Positions 42,800-52,281 are shown, counted from the stretch's first letter. The stretch: 64,000 bases of DNA from Actinospica sp035552695 (GCF_035552695.1 NZ_DASZKT010000023.1:1-64000), one strand, 5' to 3'. The notes: generated from the letters alone by a model not told the origin. Made by a program: numbers and translations.

Positions 42800-43450
42800 C
42801 TAGTCGCGTACCTCGACCAGGTCGCCGTAGTGCAGGAAACGGTAGAAGTACTCGGCGTTCGTCAAGGACAGGTGTATGCAGCCGTGCGAGCGTACGGTCA
42901 CCGGGTCCTCGTGGAACGCGTCGCCCTCGTAGAAGTAGATGCTGTACGGCATGGGCGCGTCGTACGTGTTGGACCAGCCGTCGACGACCTTGTAGAACAC
43001 GCGGAAGTTGCCCGTCGGGGTCGGCAGGCCGGCGCGGCCGGTCGCGACGCGGACCGGGCCGTACACGACCCTTCCGTCGTGCATCAGCCAGGCCTCCTGC
43101 CTCGACAGCGAGACGCAGGCCACGGCGTGCACGTCGCAGGGGACGCCTCTGGCCCGCAGCGCGGCCGTCTCGCCGGGCACGGAGTTCCGGTACGCGGCGG
43201 CTTCGGCCACTGCGGCCGCCCTCGCCTCCGCAGCCTCGGAGGCGGCCGCGGCCAACGCCGAGACTGAGACCTTTTCAGCGGAGATCTGAGCGGACAGCAG
43301 AGGCCGGGCCTCCGCGGCGGTCCGGCTCGCGGCGGCGATCGCATCGTTCGACGACGCCAAGCCGTGCGGCGTCAGGGCCGCGGTCACCGCGACGGCGGCG
43401 AGTGCGGAGGTCACGGCTATCAGGGGCATGGAACGACGAAATGCGGACAC
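42800..43450 (-). CDS. Secreted L,D-transpeptidase (YkuD domain)
   Basis: 216-residue exported enzyme that cross-links peptidoglycan (3-3 links) or attaches proteins. A signal peptide (residues 1-32, ending HGLA) is followed by an Ala-rich coiled-coil segment (about 35-85). The YkuD catalytic domain lies at about 110-216 with the active-site motif SHGCIHLS. The GTG at 43450 is preceded by GGGGAG; an ATG seven codons inside is an alternative. It is smaller than Ig-domain LDTs and lies 22 bp from the mqnL start, so read-through into mqnL is possible. Confidence 0.9.
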   Translation of the reverse strand: MSAFRRSMPLIAVTSALAAVAVTAALTPHGLASSNDAIAAASRTAAEARPLLSAQISAEKVSVSALAAAASEAAEARAAAVAEAAAYRNSVPGETAALRARGVPCDVHAVACVSLSRQEAWLMHDGRVVYGPVRVATGRAGLPTPTGNFRVFYKVVDGWSNTYDAPMPYSIYFYEGDAFHEDPVTVRSHGCIHLSLTNAEYFYRFLHYGDLVEVRD

Positions 43451-43552
43451 TGGCGACTCCCCACAGATCGGCGCGCTCTTTCTGTAGTTAGTAGCCCTCT
43501 GCGACGTGTCCGAACCCTGCCGAACGGGTGATTTGTCGTATTTTTGATCCGG

Positions 43553-44641
43553 TCAGCCCTGAGCCAGCACCTTGCGGTTGACCTCGCGCACGGCCGGGGC
43601 GAACTCCGGAAGCTCGACCACCTCGACCCCGGCCGTCCGCAGCCGCTCCGCGCCGTCGCACACGGCGAGCAGCGCGGGCTCCCGGTAGGCCAGCACGACC
43701 CGCGGGATCCCGGCCGCGAGGATGTGATCCGTGCAGCTCAGCGGGCGTGAGGCGCGCGGCGAGCAGGGCTCGAGCGAGGTGTAGAGCGTCGCGGTGCGCA
43801 GCCGGGGATCGGCCGCGTCGAGCTTCGCGATCGCGACCTCCTCGGCGTGGTTCTTGGCCGGATCGCCGAGTCCGTACAGCGGCTCGCGCGAGTAGCCGGT
43901 GCTCAGGATCGTGCCGTCCTCGGCGACGATGATCGCGCCGACCGCGTACGCGTTGAGCACCGGCGGGCAGGAACGCGAGAGCTCGATCGTCAGCCGCAGC
44001 AGCTCCTCGTCGGAATCACTCCGCCGAACGAGGTACCGCGCATAGAGCACGTCACCCAGCGAGCGGGATTCGGCCAGCAGCATCCGGCGCTGCGGGGACT
44101 GCGGGAAGCTCGCCGCGCCCGGCAGCCCGAAGGCGCGCGGCGCGGCGGCGTCGCCGATGAGGAAGGGCGCGTAGGCCAGCTGGATCTCATCAACCAGGTC
44201 CGCCGCCAGAAACTCCGTCAGGACCGCCGAGCCGCCCTCGACCATCAGCCTGCGCACGCCGCGCTCGGAGAGGTCCGCGAGCACGCCCGGCAGGGCGCGG
44301 CGGCCCTCGTACACCACGGTCTCGGCGCCGGGTTCGGTCAGCACCGCGGCGGTCGGGTCGATGCCGCGCGAGCCGCCGAGCACGACGCGCAGCGGACTCG
44401 GCGTGAGACCGAGGCTGACGCGCTCGTCCCTGCGTTCGGCCGAACGCACCAGCAGCCGCGGGTTGTCCGCGCGGACCGTGCCCGCACCGACGAGGATCGC
44501 GTCGCATTCGGCGCGCGTCGCGTCCACGCGGTCGAAGTCGGCGGCGTTCGAGAGCAGCAGTCGGTTGGGCGAGGCGTCGTCCAGACAACCGTCGAGCGAC
44601 GCGGCGAAACTGAGCAGGACCTGCGGGCGTGAGTCGGCCAT
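43553..44641 (-). CDS. Domain-swapped RibD-like pyrimidine reductase/deaminase
   Basis: 362 residues. Residues 1-210 are a RibD C-terminal/DHFR-like reductase domain (FAASLDGCLDD, VGAGTVRADNPRL, LMVEGGSAVLTEFL). Residues about 215-362 are a cytidine-deaminase fold with zinc ligands His265 (HAEE), Cys293 and Cys303 (EPCSPRASRPLSC). Canonical bifunctional RibD has the deaminase first; here the order is reversed. The reaction may be that of riboflavin synthesis or a specialised pterin/flavin pathway; no rib genes are nearby. It is probably co-transcribed with the LCP gene upstream, 43 bp away. Confidence 0.85.
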   Translation of the reverse strand: MADSRPQVLLSFAASLDGCLDDASPNRLLLSNAADFDRVDATRAECDAILVGAGTVRADNPRLLVRSAERRDERVSLGLTPSPLRVVLGGSRGIDPTAAVLTEPGAETVVYEGRRALPGVLADLSERGVRRLMVEGGSAVLTEFLAADLVDEIQLAYAPFLIGDAAAPRAFGLPGAASFPQSPQRRMLLAESRSLGDVLYARYLVRRSDSDEELLRLTIELSRSCPPVLNAYAVGAIIVAEDGTILSTGYSREPLYGLGDPAKNHAEEVAIAKLDAADPRLRTATLYTSLEPCSPRASRPLSCTDHILAAGIPRVVLAYREPALLAVCDGAERLRTAGVEVVELPEFAPAVREVNRKVLAQG

Positions 44642-44684
44642 AGCCCCGATGCTATCGACGCCCGCCGATCTGGTTCGCCGGCGT

Positions 44685-46520
44685 CTAGTTCACGATGTCG
44701 CCCGACGCCACCTGCACGCACTGCCCGGTCGTCGCCGCGTTCAGCTGCGAGGACGAAGTGGGGGCGGAGGCCGCGGCGCTCGCCGAGGTGCTCGGGCTCG
44801 CCGACGAGGACGAGCCCGCCGAGGAGTACGTCGCGCCGCCGGCCCAGTCGGTGCCGATGACGACCGTCACCTCGGAGTAGTTCGAGGACTCCTGGACCTG
44901 CGAGCTCGGGATGCCCAGCGCGCCCGCCACCGCCGCGGCCGACTGCGCGCGGTCCGAGGGGTAGTAGACGACCGTCTTCGAGGTCGTGCTCGCGTTGCCG
45001 GTGGAGATGTTCGACGAGCTGAAGCCGCCGGACACCAGGCCCTGCGCGACCGTCGAGGCGCGACCGGAGACGCCGGTGCCGTTGAGGACCTGCGCGTGCA
45101 CCTGCGAGGTGATCACGCTGGAGGTCGCGTCCGCCGCGGCCGGGGACGCGGCGGCCTCGGCGGCGGCCGCGCTCGTCGCGCTGTCCGACTCGCTCTTCAT
45201 CGAACTCGACGAGGTGCTGGCGGAGGCCGAGGAGTAGGGCACGTCGTTCTTGATGTTCGCGAACATCTGCGCGGCTTCGGAGGAGTTCGGAATCACCCGG
45301 TTGGTGTTGTTCGGGTCGAGCTCCCAGGGCATGGTCACGAAGGTGACCCGGTTCGTCGGCACCTTGTTCATCGTGTCGAACAGGCTGATCAGGTTCGTCA
45401 CGCCCGCCAGGCCGTCGTCCACCTGGACGGACTTCGTGGCCGCGTCGGCGATCGTGTAGAGGTTGCCGATGTCGGTGAACGAGGCCTGTGAACGCAGCTG
45501 CCTGATCATGTTCGAAAGGAAGATGTGCTGCGCCTTCTCGCGGCCGAGGTCGGAGCCGTCGTAGAAGCCGTGCCGCGTCCGGACGAACTCGAGCGCCTGC
45601 TGCCCCTTGATGACCGTGGTCCCGGCGTTCAGCCGCAGGCCGGAGTCCTTGTCGTACATGTTGTTGCTCACGCAGACCGGCACGCCGCCGAGCGCGTTCG
45701 ACATCGTGACCACCCCGGAGAAGTCCACCTCGACGTAATGGTCGATGGTCAGGCCGGTCAGCTGGTGCACGGTGGCGACGGTGCAGGACGCGCCGTAGGC
45801 CAGCGAGGAGTTGATCATGCCGTAGTACGACGAGTTGCCGCCGCAGCTCGGGATCGTCGTTTCGGTGTCCCGGGGTATGGACATGATCGTCGAGTTGGTG
45901 CGGTCCGCCGCGAGGTGGATGACCATCAGCACGTCGGAGTTGCCGCTGCCGCTGGCCGAGCAGTCGCCGCCGAGCTTGCAGTCGGCCGCGGAGACGCGCG
46001 CGTCCGTCCCTATGAGCAGGACGTTCATCGCCGTGTTGCCGAACTTGTCGGGTATCTCGGCCTGCTGGGTGACGCCGGTGGGCAGCAGGGTCGTGTGCTT
46101 GATGTTGCCGTCGAGGTGGGCGATGACGTACGCGCCGACGCCGGCGACCACGGCCAGCAGGCCGGCGGTGCCGAACGCGGTGTACTTCAGCGCCTTCTTC
46201 TTGCGGCCGGGCGCGGCCTTGCCCCGACGCTTCGCGTTCGACCGCGCTATTCGGCCCTTCGGATCCAGCTCGTCGAGGTCGAGATCGCCGTTGACGTTCC
46301 CGGGCAGCTCGGGCTCGGCGGCCAGCGCGCTGCCGGCGGCGGCCGTCCGCATCGGGCCGGGGGCGGGGGCTCCCGGGCTCCACGGGTCGGCGGCGCGCTC
46401 GTCGAAGGCCGGCGGCCGGTACGGGTCCTGGTAGTACGGGACGCCGCCCTGCTCCGGACGGCCGCCACCGTGACCGCGGCGCGGAGGCTGCGGTTCGTAG
46501 TGGTCGTCGTCGTAGCTCAT
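44685..46520 (-). CDS. LytR-CpsA-Psr (LCP) family protein with LytR_C domain
   Basis: 611-residue cell-envelope protein. A Pro/Gly-rich cytoplasmic N-terminus of about 110 residues precedes a single membrane helix (about 112-135: FGTAGLLAVVAGVGAYVIAH). The LCP domain (about 155-390) includes VLLIGTDAR, IMSIPRDTE and FVRTRHGFYDGSDLGRE, the arginines and aspartates that bind polyprenyl pyrophosphate. The C-terminus has a LytR_C domain (VQVLNGTG-like: AQVLNGTGVSGRAS) and a Ser/Ala-rich tail. LCP proteins attach glycopolymers to peptidoglycan. Confidence 0.93.
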   Translation of the reverse strand: MSYDDDHYEPQPPRRGHGGGRPEQGGVPYYQDPYRPPAFDERAADPWSPGAPAPGPMRTAAAGSALAAEPELPGNVNGDLDLDELDPKGRIARSNAKRRGKAAPGRKKKALKYTAFGTAGLLAVVAGVGAYVIAHLDGNIKHTTLLPTGVTQQAEIPDKFGNTAMNVLLIGTDARVSAADCKLGGDCSASGSGNSDVLMVIHLAADRTNSTIMSIPRDTETTIPSCGGNSSYYGMINSSLAYGASCTVATVHQLTGLTIDHYVEVDFSGVVTMSNALGGVPVCVSNNMYDKDSGLRLNAGTTVIKGQQALEFVRTRHGFYDGSDLGREKAQHIFLSNMIRQLRSQASFTDIGNLYTIADAATKSVQVDDGLAGVTNLISLFDTMNKVPTNRVTFVTMPWELDPNNTNRVIPNSSEAAQMFANIKNDVPYSSASASTSSSSMKSESDSATSAAAAEAAASPAAADATSSVITSQVHAQVLNGTGVSGRASTVAQGLVSGGFSSSNISTGNASTTSKTVVYYPSDRAQSAAAVAGALGIPSSQVQESSNYSEVTVVIGTDWAGGATYSSAGSSSSASPSTSASAAASAPTSSSQLNAATTGQCVQVASGDIVN

Positions 46521-46613
46521 GGTGGCGCTCGCCCTTCCCAGACACAGTTGTCTAGAGGAAGGACGACCGCCCCGGACTGTTGGTTGCCCGTTCAGTTATC
46601 TGTCGCCCGGCTG

Positions 46614-47678
46614 TTACAGTCCAGCGTATGAGTGCTTGCCCGTGAGCAAGGTGTTAACACCGAAGTAGTTGAACAGCACGCAGGCGAACGCGATCAGCGC
46701 GATGTAGGCGGCGGCCTTGCCCTTCCAACCGTGCGTGGCCCGCGCGTGCAGGTAGGCGGCGTAGAACACCCACACGATGAAGGACCAGGTCTCCTTCGGG
46801 TCCCAGCCCCAGTAGCGGCCCCAGGCCTTCTCCGCCCAGATCGCGCCGGCCATGATCGCGAACGTCCACAGCGGGAAGATGAACGCGATCACCCGGTACG
46901 CGGTGCGGTCCAGCGCGACGGACGAGGGCAGCCGGTCGAAGGTGTTGTTCAACCGCCGGAGCGAACCCTCCTCGTTGGCGGACTTGAGCAGGTAGAGGAT
47001 CGTGGCCACGGTCGCCACGCCGAAGGCGCCGGTGCTGATCACGGCCGCGGTGACGTGGATGTAGAGCCAGTACGAGTGCAGCGCCGGGACGAGTTCCTCG
47101 GCGTCGGTGTACAGCAGCGTGTAGGCGATGCCGAGGGTCAGCAGCACGATCCCGGTGACCGGCAGGCCCATCCAGCGCACCTTCTTGCGCAGCACGACCA
47201 GCGTCAGGTACGCGAAGCTCATCGCGAGCGAGGCGGCACAGGAGAACTCGTACATGTTCGCCCACGGCACGCGGTGCGCGGCGAGACCGCGGCAGAGCAC
47301 CCCGGAGGCGTGGAACGCGAAGCCGATGAACGTGGCCATCACGGCGAAGCGGCCGAGGATCTCGGCGCGCAGGTTGCCGCCGGCGATGGTCGGCTCCTCC
47401 TCCTCGGCGACCGAGCGGGTGAGCACCGTCACGCCGTTGCCGCCGTCGCTCGCGTTCACCGCCTCGACCGCCGGGGCCGCGGCCTGCCGGCCGACCTTCG
47501 CCGTCTCCGCGGCCTCGGCTTTGTCCTCGGCGCCCAGCGCCGCGACACTCCTGCCGAAGCGCGAGTTCGTGCCGAAGGCCCACTCGCCGCAGTACGCGAA
47601 GAACGCCGCGGCGTACGCGACCAGCGCGAGGGCGATGAACAGGTTGCTGTAGTGCGCGAAATTCTGGTTGATGCTCAC
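46614..47678 (-). CDS. resC: Cytochrome c biogenesis protein ResC/CcsB (CcsA family)
   Basis: 354-residue polytopic protein of the system II haem-handling complex. The tryptophan-rich haem motif is WGRYWGWDPKETWSF, with conserved His residues in membrane loops. A soluble insert of about 60 residues follows the first helix (residues about 40-95), common in actinobacteria. The GTG at 47678 overlaps the resB stop (GTGA). With ResB it exports haem and ligates it to apocytochrome c. Confidence 0.93.
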   Translation of the reverse strand: MSINQNFAHYSNLFIALALVAYAAAFFAYCGEWAFGTNSRFGRSVAALGAEDKAEAAETAKVGRQAAAPAVEAVNASDGGNGVTVLTRSVAEEEEPTIAGGNLRAEILGRFAVMATFIGFAFHASGVLCRGLAAHRVPWANMYEFSCAASLAMSFAYLTLVVLRKKVRWMGLPVTGIVLLTLGIAYTLLYTDAEELVPALHSYWLYIHVTAAVISTGAFGVATVATILYLLKSANEEGSLRRLNNTFDRLPSSVALDRTAYRVIAFIFPLWTFAIMAGAIWAEKAWGRYWGWDPKETWSFIVWVFYAAYLHARATHGWKGKAAAYIALIAFACVLFNYFGVNTLLTGKHSYAGL

Positions 47679-49423
47679 GCGGAGGCTCCATCGGAAACGG
47701 GCTGCCGCGCGGCCGCGGCGAGGGCTTGCGCGGTTTGGGTGACTTCGGCGGTGGGCGTGGCGCCCTCGGTGCGGGCCAGGCCCGCGACCTCGACCAGGCG
47801 GGTGCCGTCCGCCTGCTCGCTCACGCGCACCCAGATCCGGCGGCGGCGCAGGCCGAGCGAGCCGATCAGGCCGAGCACGGCCAGGATCGCGGCGGGCAGC
47901 ACGACCTGCTGTCCCGGGTCGTAGGCGATGTTGAACTGGGCCCACTGCCGCACGCCGACGAACGTGATCGAGCCCTGGTTGTTCGGCAGCGTCGCGGTCT
48001 GACCGGCCTTCAGTTCGAGCGCGTTGCCCGCGGCGGCGCCGGCCCCCTTGGCCTTCACGTTCAACTGCTTCATGTCGGTGGTGTCCAGGCTGTAGACGCT
48101 CTGGTCCGCGCCGCCGTTCACGTTCAGGTCGCCGGAGTACGCGGAGAGGATGAGCATCGGGTTGTACGCCGCCGGGAAGATCGAGGCGGGCATCGCACCC
48201 GACTGGATGACGGCGTCCGGCAGGAACCAGCCCTGGAAGCCGAGGTCGGTGCCGCCCTTGATGGAGGACGGGGCCTTGATCGCGCCGGAGGAGTCGAAGT
48301 ACTCGTCCTGCTCGAGGAAGATCTGCGGACCGTTGAACAGCACGTGGCCCTGACCGTCCTTGACCTCGACGACCGGCGAGTAGCCGTGGCCCTCCAGGAA
48401 CACGTTCGTCCCGTTGACGGTGAGCGGCACGTTGACCTGCACGTCCACCTTCTTGGCCTTCGCCTGCGGCGAGGACTTGAAGTTCACGTACGCGTCGAAG
48501 GTGCGCGGCTGGGCGAACTGGTCGCCGCTGGTCTGGTAGGTGGCGGAGAACTTGTTCAGCACGAAGCTGAAGTTCGGCAGGTCCTGCGCGCCCACCCCCG
48601 GGCCGAGCGTGAGGCTGTCGTAGCTGGTGACCGTGTCCGCGAAGCCGCTGCCCTCGGTGACCAGGACGGCGCCCTTGAAGCCGAAGAAGTGGCCGAGCGC
48701 GACGCCGACCAGGATGCCGATCAGCGAGAGGTGGAACAGCAGGTTCCCGGTCTCCCGCATGAAGCCCTTCTCCGAGGAGACCCAGCCGCCGGACCTGTCC
48801 TTGCCGCGCACGGTTTTGAACCGGCGGCGCCTGAGCCGCTGGGCCGCGAGCTCGAGCACCTCGTCGGCGTCCGCGGTCGTGCTGAACGAGGCGTGCACCG
48901 GCAGCCGCTTGAGGTTGCGCGGCGCGGCCGGGGGGTTCGCGCGCATCGCCTTGAAGTGCGCCCAGGAGCGCGGCACGATGCAGCCGATCAGCGAGACGAA
49001 CAGCAGGCAGTAGATCGCGCCGAACCAGACCGACTCGAAGACGTCGAACAGCTGGAGCCTGTCCAGGATCGGCGCCCAGGTCTTGTGCGTCTGGTAGAAG
49101 GTGAGCACCTTCGTCGGGTCGATCGAGCGCTGCGGCAGGATCGAGCCGGGGATCGCGGCGAGCGAGAGCAGGAACAGCAGCACCAGCGCGATGCGCATCG
49201 AGGTCAGCTGCCGCCAGGTCCAGCGCAGCATGCCGAGGACGCCGAGTGACGGGACCGCTATCCCGTCGTCCGCCTTCGGCGCGGTGGACAGCTTCTCGGC
49301 ACGCTCGGTCGCCGCCGCCTCGACCGCGTCCTCGGTCAGGCGCTGCTGCTCCGCGGGCTCGGGCGGGACCGCGTCGTCGGACGGGGCCGTACCGACCGTC
49401 TCCTGCGCTGTCTGCTCACTCAC
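47675..49423 (-). CDS. resB: Cytochrome c biogenesis protein ResB
   Basis: 582-residue partner of ResC. It has an N-terminal acidic cytoplasmic segment of about 65 residues, then RQLTSMRIALVLLFLLSLAA (first helix) and GSILPQRS, a large extracytoplasmic domain (about 240-510), and a last helix near 530. The start GTG at 49423 follows AAGGA. Downstream resC is coupled; upstream ccdA lies 41 bp away. Confidence 0.93.
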   Translation of the reverse strand: MSEQTAQETVGTAPSDDAVPPEPAEQQRLTEDAVEAAATERAEKLSTAPKADDGIAVPSLGVLGMLRWTWRQLTSMRIALVLLFLLSLAAIPGSILPQRSIDPTKVLTFYQTHKTWAPILDRLQLFDVFESVWFGAIYCLLFVSLIGCIVPRSWAHFKAMRANPPAAPRNLKRLPVHASFSTTADADEVLELAAQRLRRRRFKTVRGKDRSGGWVSSEKGFMRETGNLLFHLSLIGILVGVALGHFFGFKGAVLVTEGSGFADTVTSYDSLTLGPGVGAQDLPNFSFVLNKFSATYQTSGDQFAQPRTFDAYVNFKSSPQAKAKKVDVQVNVPLTVNGTNVFLEGHGYSPVVEVKDGQGHVLFNGPQIFLEQDEYFDSSGAIKAPSSIKGGTDLGFQGWFLPDAVIQSGAMPASIFPAAYNPMLILSAYSGDLNVNGGADQSVYSLDTTDMKQLNVKAKGAGAAAGNALELKAGQTATLPNNQGSITFVGVRQWAQFNIAYDPGQQVVLPAAILAVLGLIGSLGLRRRRIWVRVSEQADGTRLVEVAGLARTEGATPTAEVTQTAQALAAAARQPVSDGASA

Positions 49424-49464
49424 CTGGACAAATCCTTCGTTGTGTACGTCGTCCGCGCCTTCGC

Positions 49465-50295
49465 CTAAAGGGGCAGTGTCGTTCCGGAAACCCACGTCTG
49501 CATCTGCGTGATCAGGTGCTCCCACAGGCCGGACACCAGGGCCAGCCCGACCAGGCCGATCATCGCCCCGCCGAGCCTGGTCACCAGCGCGTAGTGGTTC
49601 TTGATCCAGCTGATCGCGCGCATCGCCCAGCCGAAGGCCACCGCCGCGATCAGGAACGGCAGGCCGAGGCCCAGGCAGTAGAACGCGGCCAGCAGGGCGC
49701 CGCGGCCGGCCGTGCCCTGGGTGAACGCGAGCGACTGAACCGCCGTCAGGGTCGGGCCGAGGCAGGGCGTCCAGCCGAGCCCGAAGACCAGGCCGAGCAG
49801 CGGCGCGCCGATCAGGCCCATCGCCGGGCGGTAGTGCACCCGCACGTCCCGCTGCATCCAGCCGCTCCACCGGTCCGGGACCAGCCCGGCGAAGAACACG
49901 CCCATCAGGATCATCAGCAGCCCGAACGTGATGTCGAGCCCGCGCTGGTGCTCGATCAGCGTCTCGCCGAAGGACCCGAAGGCGTATCCGGCGGTGACGA
50001 AGACCGTGGAGAATCCGAGCACGAACAGCAGTGCGCCGAGCAGCGTGCGGTGCCTGGCCCCGAACCGCGGGCGGCGGACCGCGGCCGCGTCGCCCTCGTC
50101 CGCCGTCGCGGCCGCCGACCCCGTCGAGCGGGCCCGATCCTGCGCGTCCACCGCGGACATGCCGGTGACGTACGACAGGTAGCCGGGTACCAGCGGCAGC
50201 ACGCAGGGCGAGGCGAAGGAGATCGCGCCCGCCGCCACGGCCACGGGGACCGCGAGCAGCAGCGACCCGCTGTCCATCAGGGACCCGATCGACAC
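49465..50295 (-). CDS. ccdA: Cytochrome c biogenesis protein CcdA
   Basis: 276-residue thiol-disulfide membrane transporter that passes reducing power from cytoplasmic thioredoxin to extracytoplasmic ResA. The two redox cysteines lie in SFASPCVLPLVPGYLSY and GWTPCLGPTL. There are six helices plus a hydrophilic loop of about 45 residues after the first. The GTG at 50295 is 2 bp from the upstream stop; an ATG at 50277 is an alternative. Confidence 0.93.
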   Translation of the reverse strand: MSIGSLMDSGSLLLAVPVAVAAGAISFASPCVLPLVPGYLSYVTGMSAVDAQDRARSTGSAAATADEGDAAAVRRPRFGARHRTLLGALLFVLGFSTVFVTAGYAFGSFGETLIEHQRGLDITFGLLMILMGVFFAGLVPDRWSGWMQRDVRVHYRPAMGLIGAPLLGLVFGLGWTPCLGPTLTAVQSLAFTQGTAGRGALLAAFYCLGLGLPFLIAAVAFGWAMRAISWIKNHYALVTRLGGAMIGLVGLALVSGLWEHLITQMQTWVSGTTLPL

Positions 50296-50297
50296 GG

Positions 50298-50891
50298 TCA
50301 GCTCCCGGTGATGGTGTAGTCGATCTCCTTGAGCAGTTCCGGCTCGGTGATACCGCCGAGCGCGCGCACCGCCACCTTGCCGCTGCTGTCCACGATCACC
50401 GTGGACGGCACGCTGGTCGCCGGGATGATCTGCTTGAGCGCGAGCACCAGCGTCTCGTCCGGGTCCTGCAGCGAGGGGTACTTGATGCCGAACTGCGAGT
50501 CGTAGGCGAGCGCCGCGGCGTTGTCGTCCCGCGTGTTGATGCCGACGAACTGGACGCTCTTGGCCGCGTACTTCTGCGCGGCCTCGGAGAAGTCCGGCGC
50601 CTCCTCCCGGCACGGCGTGCACCACGAGCCCCAGACGTTGACCACCGTCACATGCCCGGTGTACGACACGGACATCGACTTGCCCTGCAGCGTGGTCCCG
50701 GTCAGCGCCGGCATCGCCTGCCGGTCAGCCGCGGAGACCTGCGAGATCCCGGTAGTCACGCTGACGTAGCCGGTCTGCGCCCCGTTCGAGCTGCCGGAAC
50801 CGCTGCCGCAGCCCGCGAGGACCGCGGCCGCGGCGAGGCCCGCGGCCGCGACGGCGAGCGCGCGGCGGCGGGCGAGTTTCGGTGCGACCAT
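50298..50891 (-). CDS. resA: TlpA/ResA-like thiol-disulfide oxidoreductase (lipoprotein)
   Basis: 197-residue exported thioredoxin-fold protein, likely the reductant of apocytochrome c thiols, fed by CcdA. The signal sequence MVAPKLARRRALAVAAAG has an Arg-rich n-region and ends in the lipobox LAGC. The active site is WGSWCTPCREE with the CxxC pair, and the cis-Pro lies in TSVPSTVIVD. It is the first gene of the resA-ccdA-resB-resC operon proper. Confidence 0.92.
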   Translation of the reverse strand: MVAPKLARRRALAVAAAGLAAAAVLAGCGSGSGSSNGAQTGYVSVTTGISQVSAADRQAMPALTGTTLQGKSMSVSYTGHVTVVNVWGSWCTPCREEAPDFSEAAQKYAAKSVQFVGINTRDDNAAALAYDSQFGIKYPSLQDPDETLVLALKQIIPATSVPSTVIVDSSGKVAVRALGGITEPELLKEIDYTITGS

Positions 50892-51005
50892 GCGAAGAGT
50901 TTCGCATGCCCGATTTCTGGCGAAGCCGTCGGGTCAGCAGTTCTCAGGAACGCTCAGCTGGCCGTGATCGCAGCGTGATGTTCCGGGCGTCTGACGGATC
51001 GTCGG

Positions 51006-51563
51006 TCAGCCGCCCGACCGCACGTAGCCGAGTTCCGCCGTCAACTCGGGCTCGGTGATCGATCCGAGCGCACGCACCGCGACCCTGCCGCTGCTGTCCA
51101 CGATCAGCGTGGAGGGCACGTCGTCCACCGGCACGATCCCGCCGATCGCGAGCGAGAGCGTCTCGTCCGGATCCTGCAGCGACGGGTAGTGCACGGAAAA
51201 CTGCGACACGTAGGCGAGAGCCGCCGCGTTGTCGTCCTGCGTATCGATGCCGAGGAACTGCACGCCCTTCGCGCGGTACTCGTCGTACGTCTCCGCGAGC
51301 GACGCTGCCTCCACACGGCAGTTCGAGCACCACGCGCCCCACATATTGACCACGGTCACGTGGCCCTTGTGGGCGGCCGTGTACGACGCGCCCTGGAGCG
51401 TGCTGCCGGACAGCGCGGGCATCGCCTGCCGATCCGCCACCGAGATCTGGGTGATCCCGAGGGCGACCTGCGTACTGCCCGCGCCCACCATGCCGACATT
51501 CGTCGACGAGCCACCGGAGCACCCCGCGAGCGACGCGGCGGGCACCGCCGCCACGGCCGCCAC
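51006..51563 (-). CDS. Second TlpA/ResA-like thioredoxin-fold protein (irregular signal peptide)
   Basis: 185 residues from GTG at 51563; close paralogue of the neighbouring resA. The active site is WGAWCSNCRVE (CSNC instead of CTPC), with cis-Pro in DDVPSTLIVD. The lipobox SLAGC is present, but the preceding peptide (MAAVAAVPAA) has no positively charged n-region. An ATG at 51592 in another frame would yield MERE...SSKPVWVAAVAA if one base were added, so a 1-nt deletion, sequencing error or unusual start is possible. No Shine-Dalgarno precedes the GTG. It lies between the phosphoglycerate mutase-like gene and resA on the same strand. Confidence 0.75.
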   Translation of the reverse strand: MAAVAAVPAASLAGCSGGSSTNVGMVGAGSTQVALGITQISVADRQAMPALSGSTLQGASYTAAHKGHVTVVNMWGAWCSNCRVEAASLAETYDEYRAKGVQFLGIDTQDDNAAALAYVSQFSVHYPSLQDPDETLSLAIGGIVPVDDVPSTLIVDSSGRVAVRALGSITEPELTAELGYVRSGG

Positions 51564-51612
51564 CCAGACCGGCTTTGAGCTTCCCGTTCCATCCCCCCGC
51601 TGTGATGGGTCG

Positions 51613-52281
51613 TCAGGCTCCGGCGACGAACTTCTTCGTGGTCTTCGACGGCAGCAGGTCCTTGGCCGGCTCGTGGTACTCGAGGCCGACGAGCTGCGTG
51701 CCGACGTAGACGAAGGAGGTGACCGAGGCGAGCGAGCACTCGCGCTTGCGCGGGTCGTGCCACAGCGGGCGGTGCTCGGCGGCCAGCCGGCTGACCCAGA
51801 TCGGCAGCTGGTGGCTGACGCACACGGCCTCGTGGCCCAGCGCCTTGTCCCGGGCCGCCTCCAGCGCCGCCCGAACCCGCGCGACCTGGGTCTTGTACGG
51901 CTCGCCCCAGGACGGCCGGAAGGGGTTGTACAGCTTGGGCCAGACCTGCGGGCGCCGGAGCACGCCGTCGCCGACGCTGAACCGCTTGCCCTCGAAGAAG
52001 TTCGCCGCCTCGATCAGCCGGCCGTCGGTGGCGAGCTCCACATCGCGGCGGGCGGCGATCGGCGTGGCGGTCTCCTGCGCCCGGTCCAGCGGCGAGGCGA
52101 CCACGTGCACGACGTCGCGCTCGGCGAAGTACTCGGCGCCGCGCTCGGCCATCTTCCGGCCGAGCTCGGACAGGTGGAAGTCGGGCAGCCGGCCGTACAG
52201 GATGCCCTCCGGGTTGAACACCTCGCCGTGCCGCATCAGGTGGACGACGGTCTTGATCCCGGGGTCGATCTGCTGCGTCAT
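51613..52281 (-). CDS. Histidine phosphatase (phosphoglycerate mutase) family protein
   Basis: 222-residue member of the histidine phosphatase superfamily. The catalytic LMRHGEVFNPEG holds the phospho-accepting His, and the second His is in CVSHQLPIW. MSMEG-type phosphatase specificity cannot be read from the sequence. The ATG at 52281 is preceded by AAGGAA; a longer form starting at 52329 has no domain support. It sits between hemL and the resA cluster, as in Streptomyces. Confidence 0.9.
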   Translation of the reverse strand: MTQQIDPGIKTVVHLMRHGEVFNPEGILYGRLPDFHLSELGRKMAERGAEYFAERDVVHVVASPLDRAQETATPIAARRDVELATDGRLIEAANFFEGKRFSVGDGVLRRPQVWPKLYNPFRPSWGEPYKTQVARVRAALEAARDKALGHEAVCVSHQLPIWVSRLAAEHRPLWHDPRKRECSLASVTSFVYVGTQLVGLEYHEPAKDLLPSKTTKKFVAGA

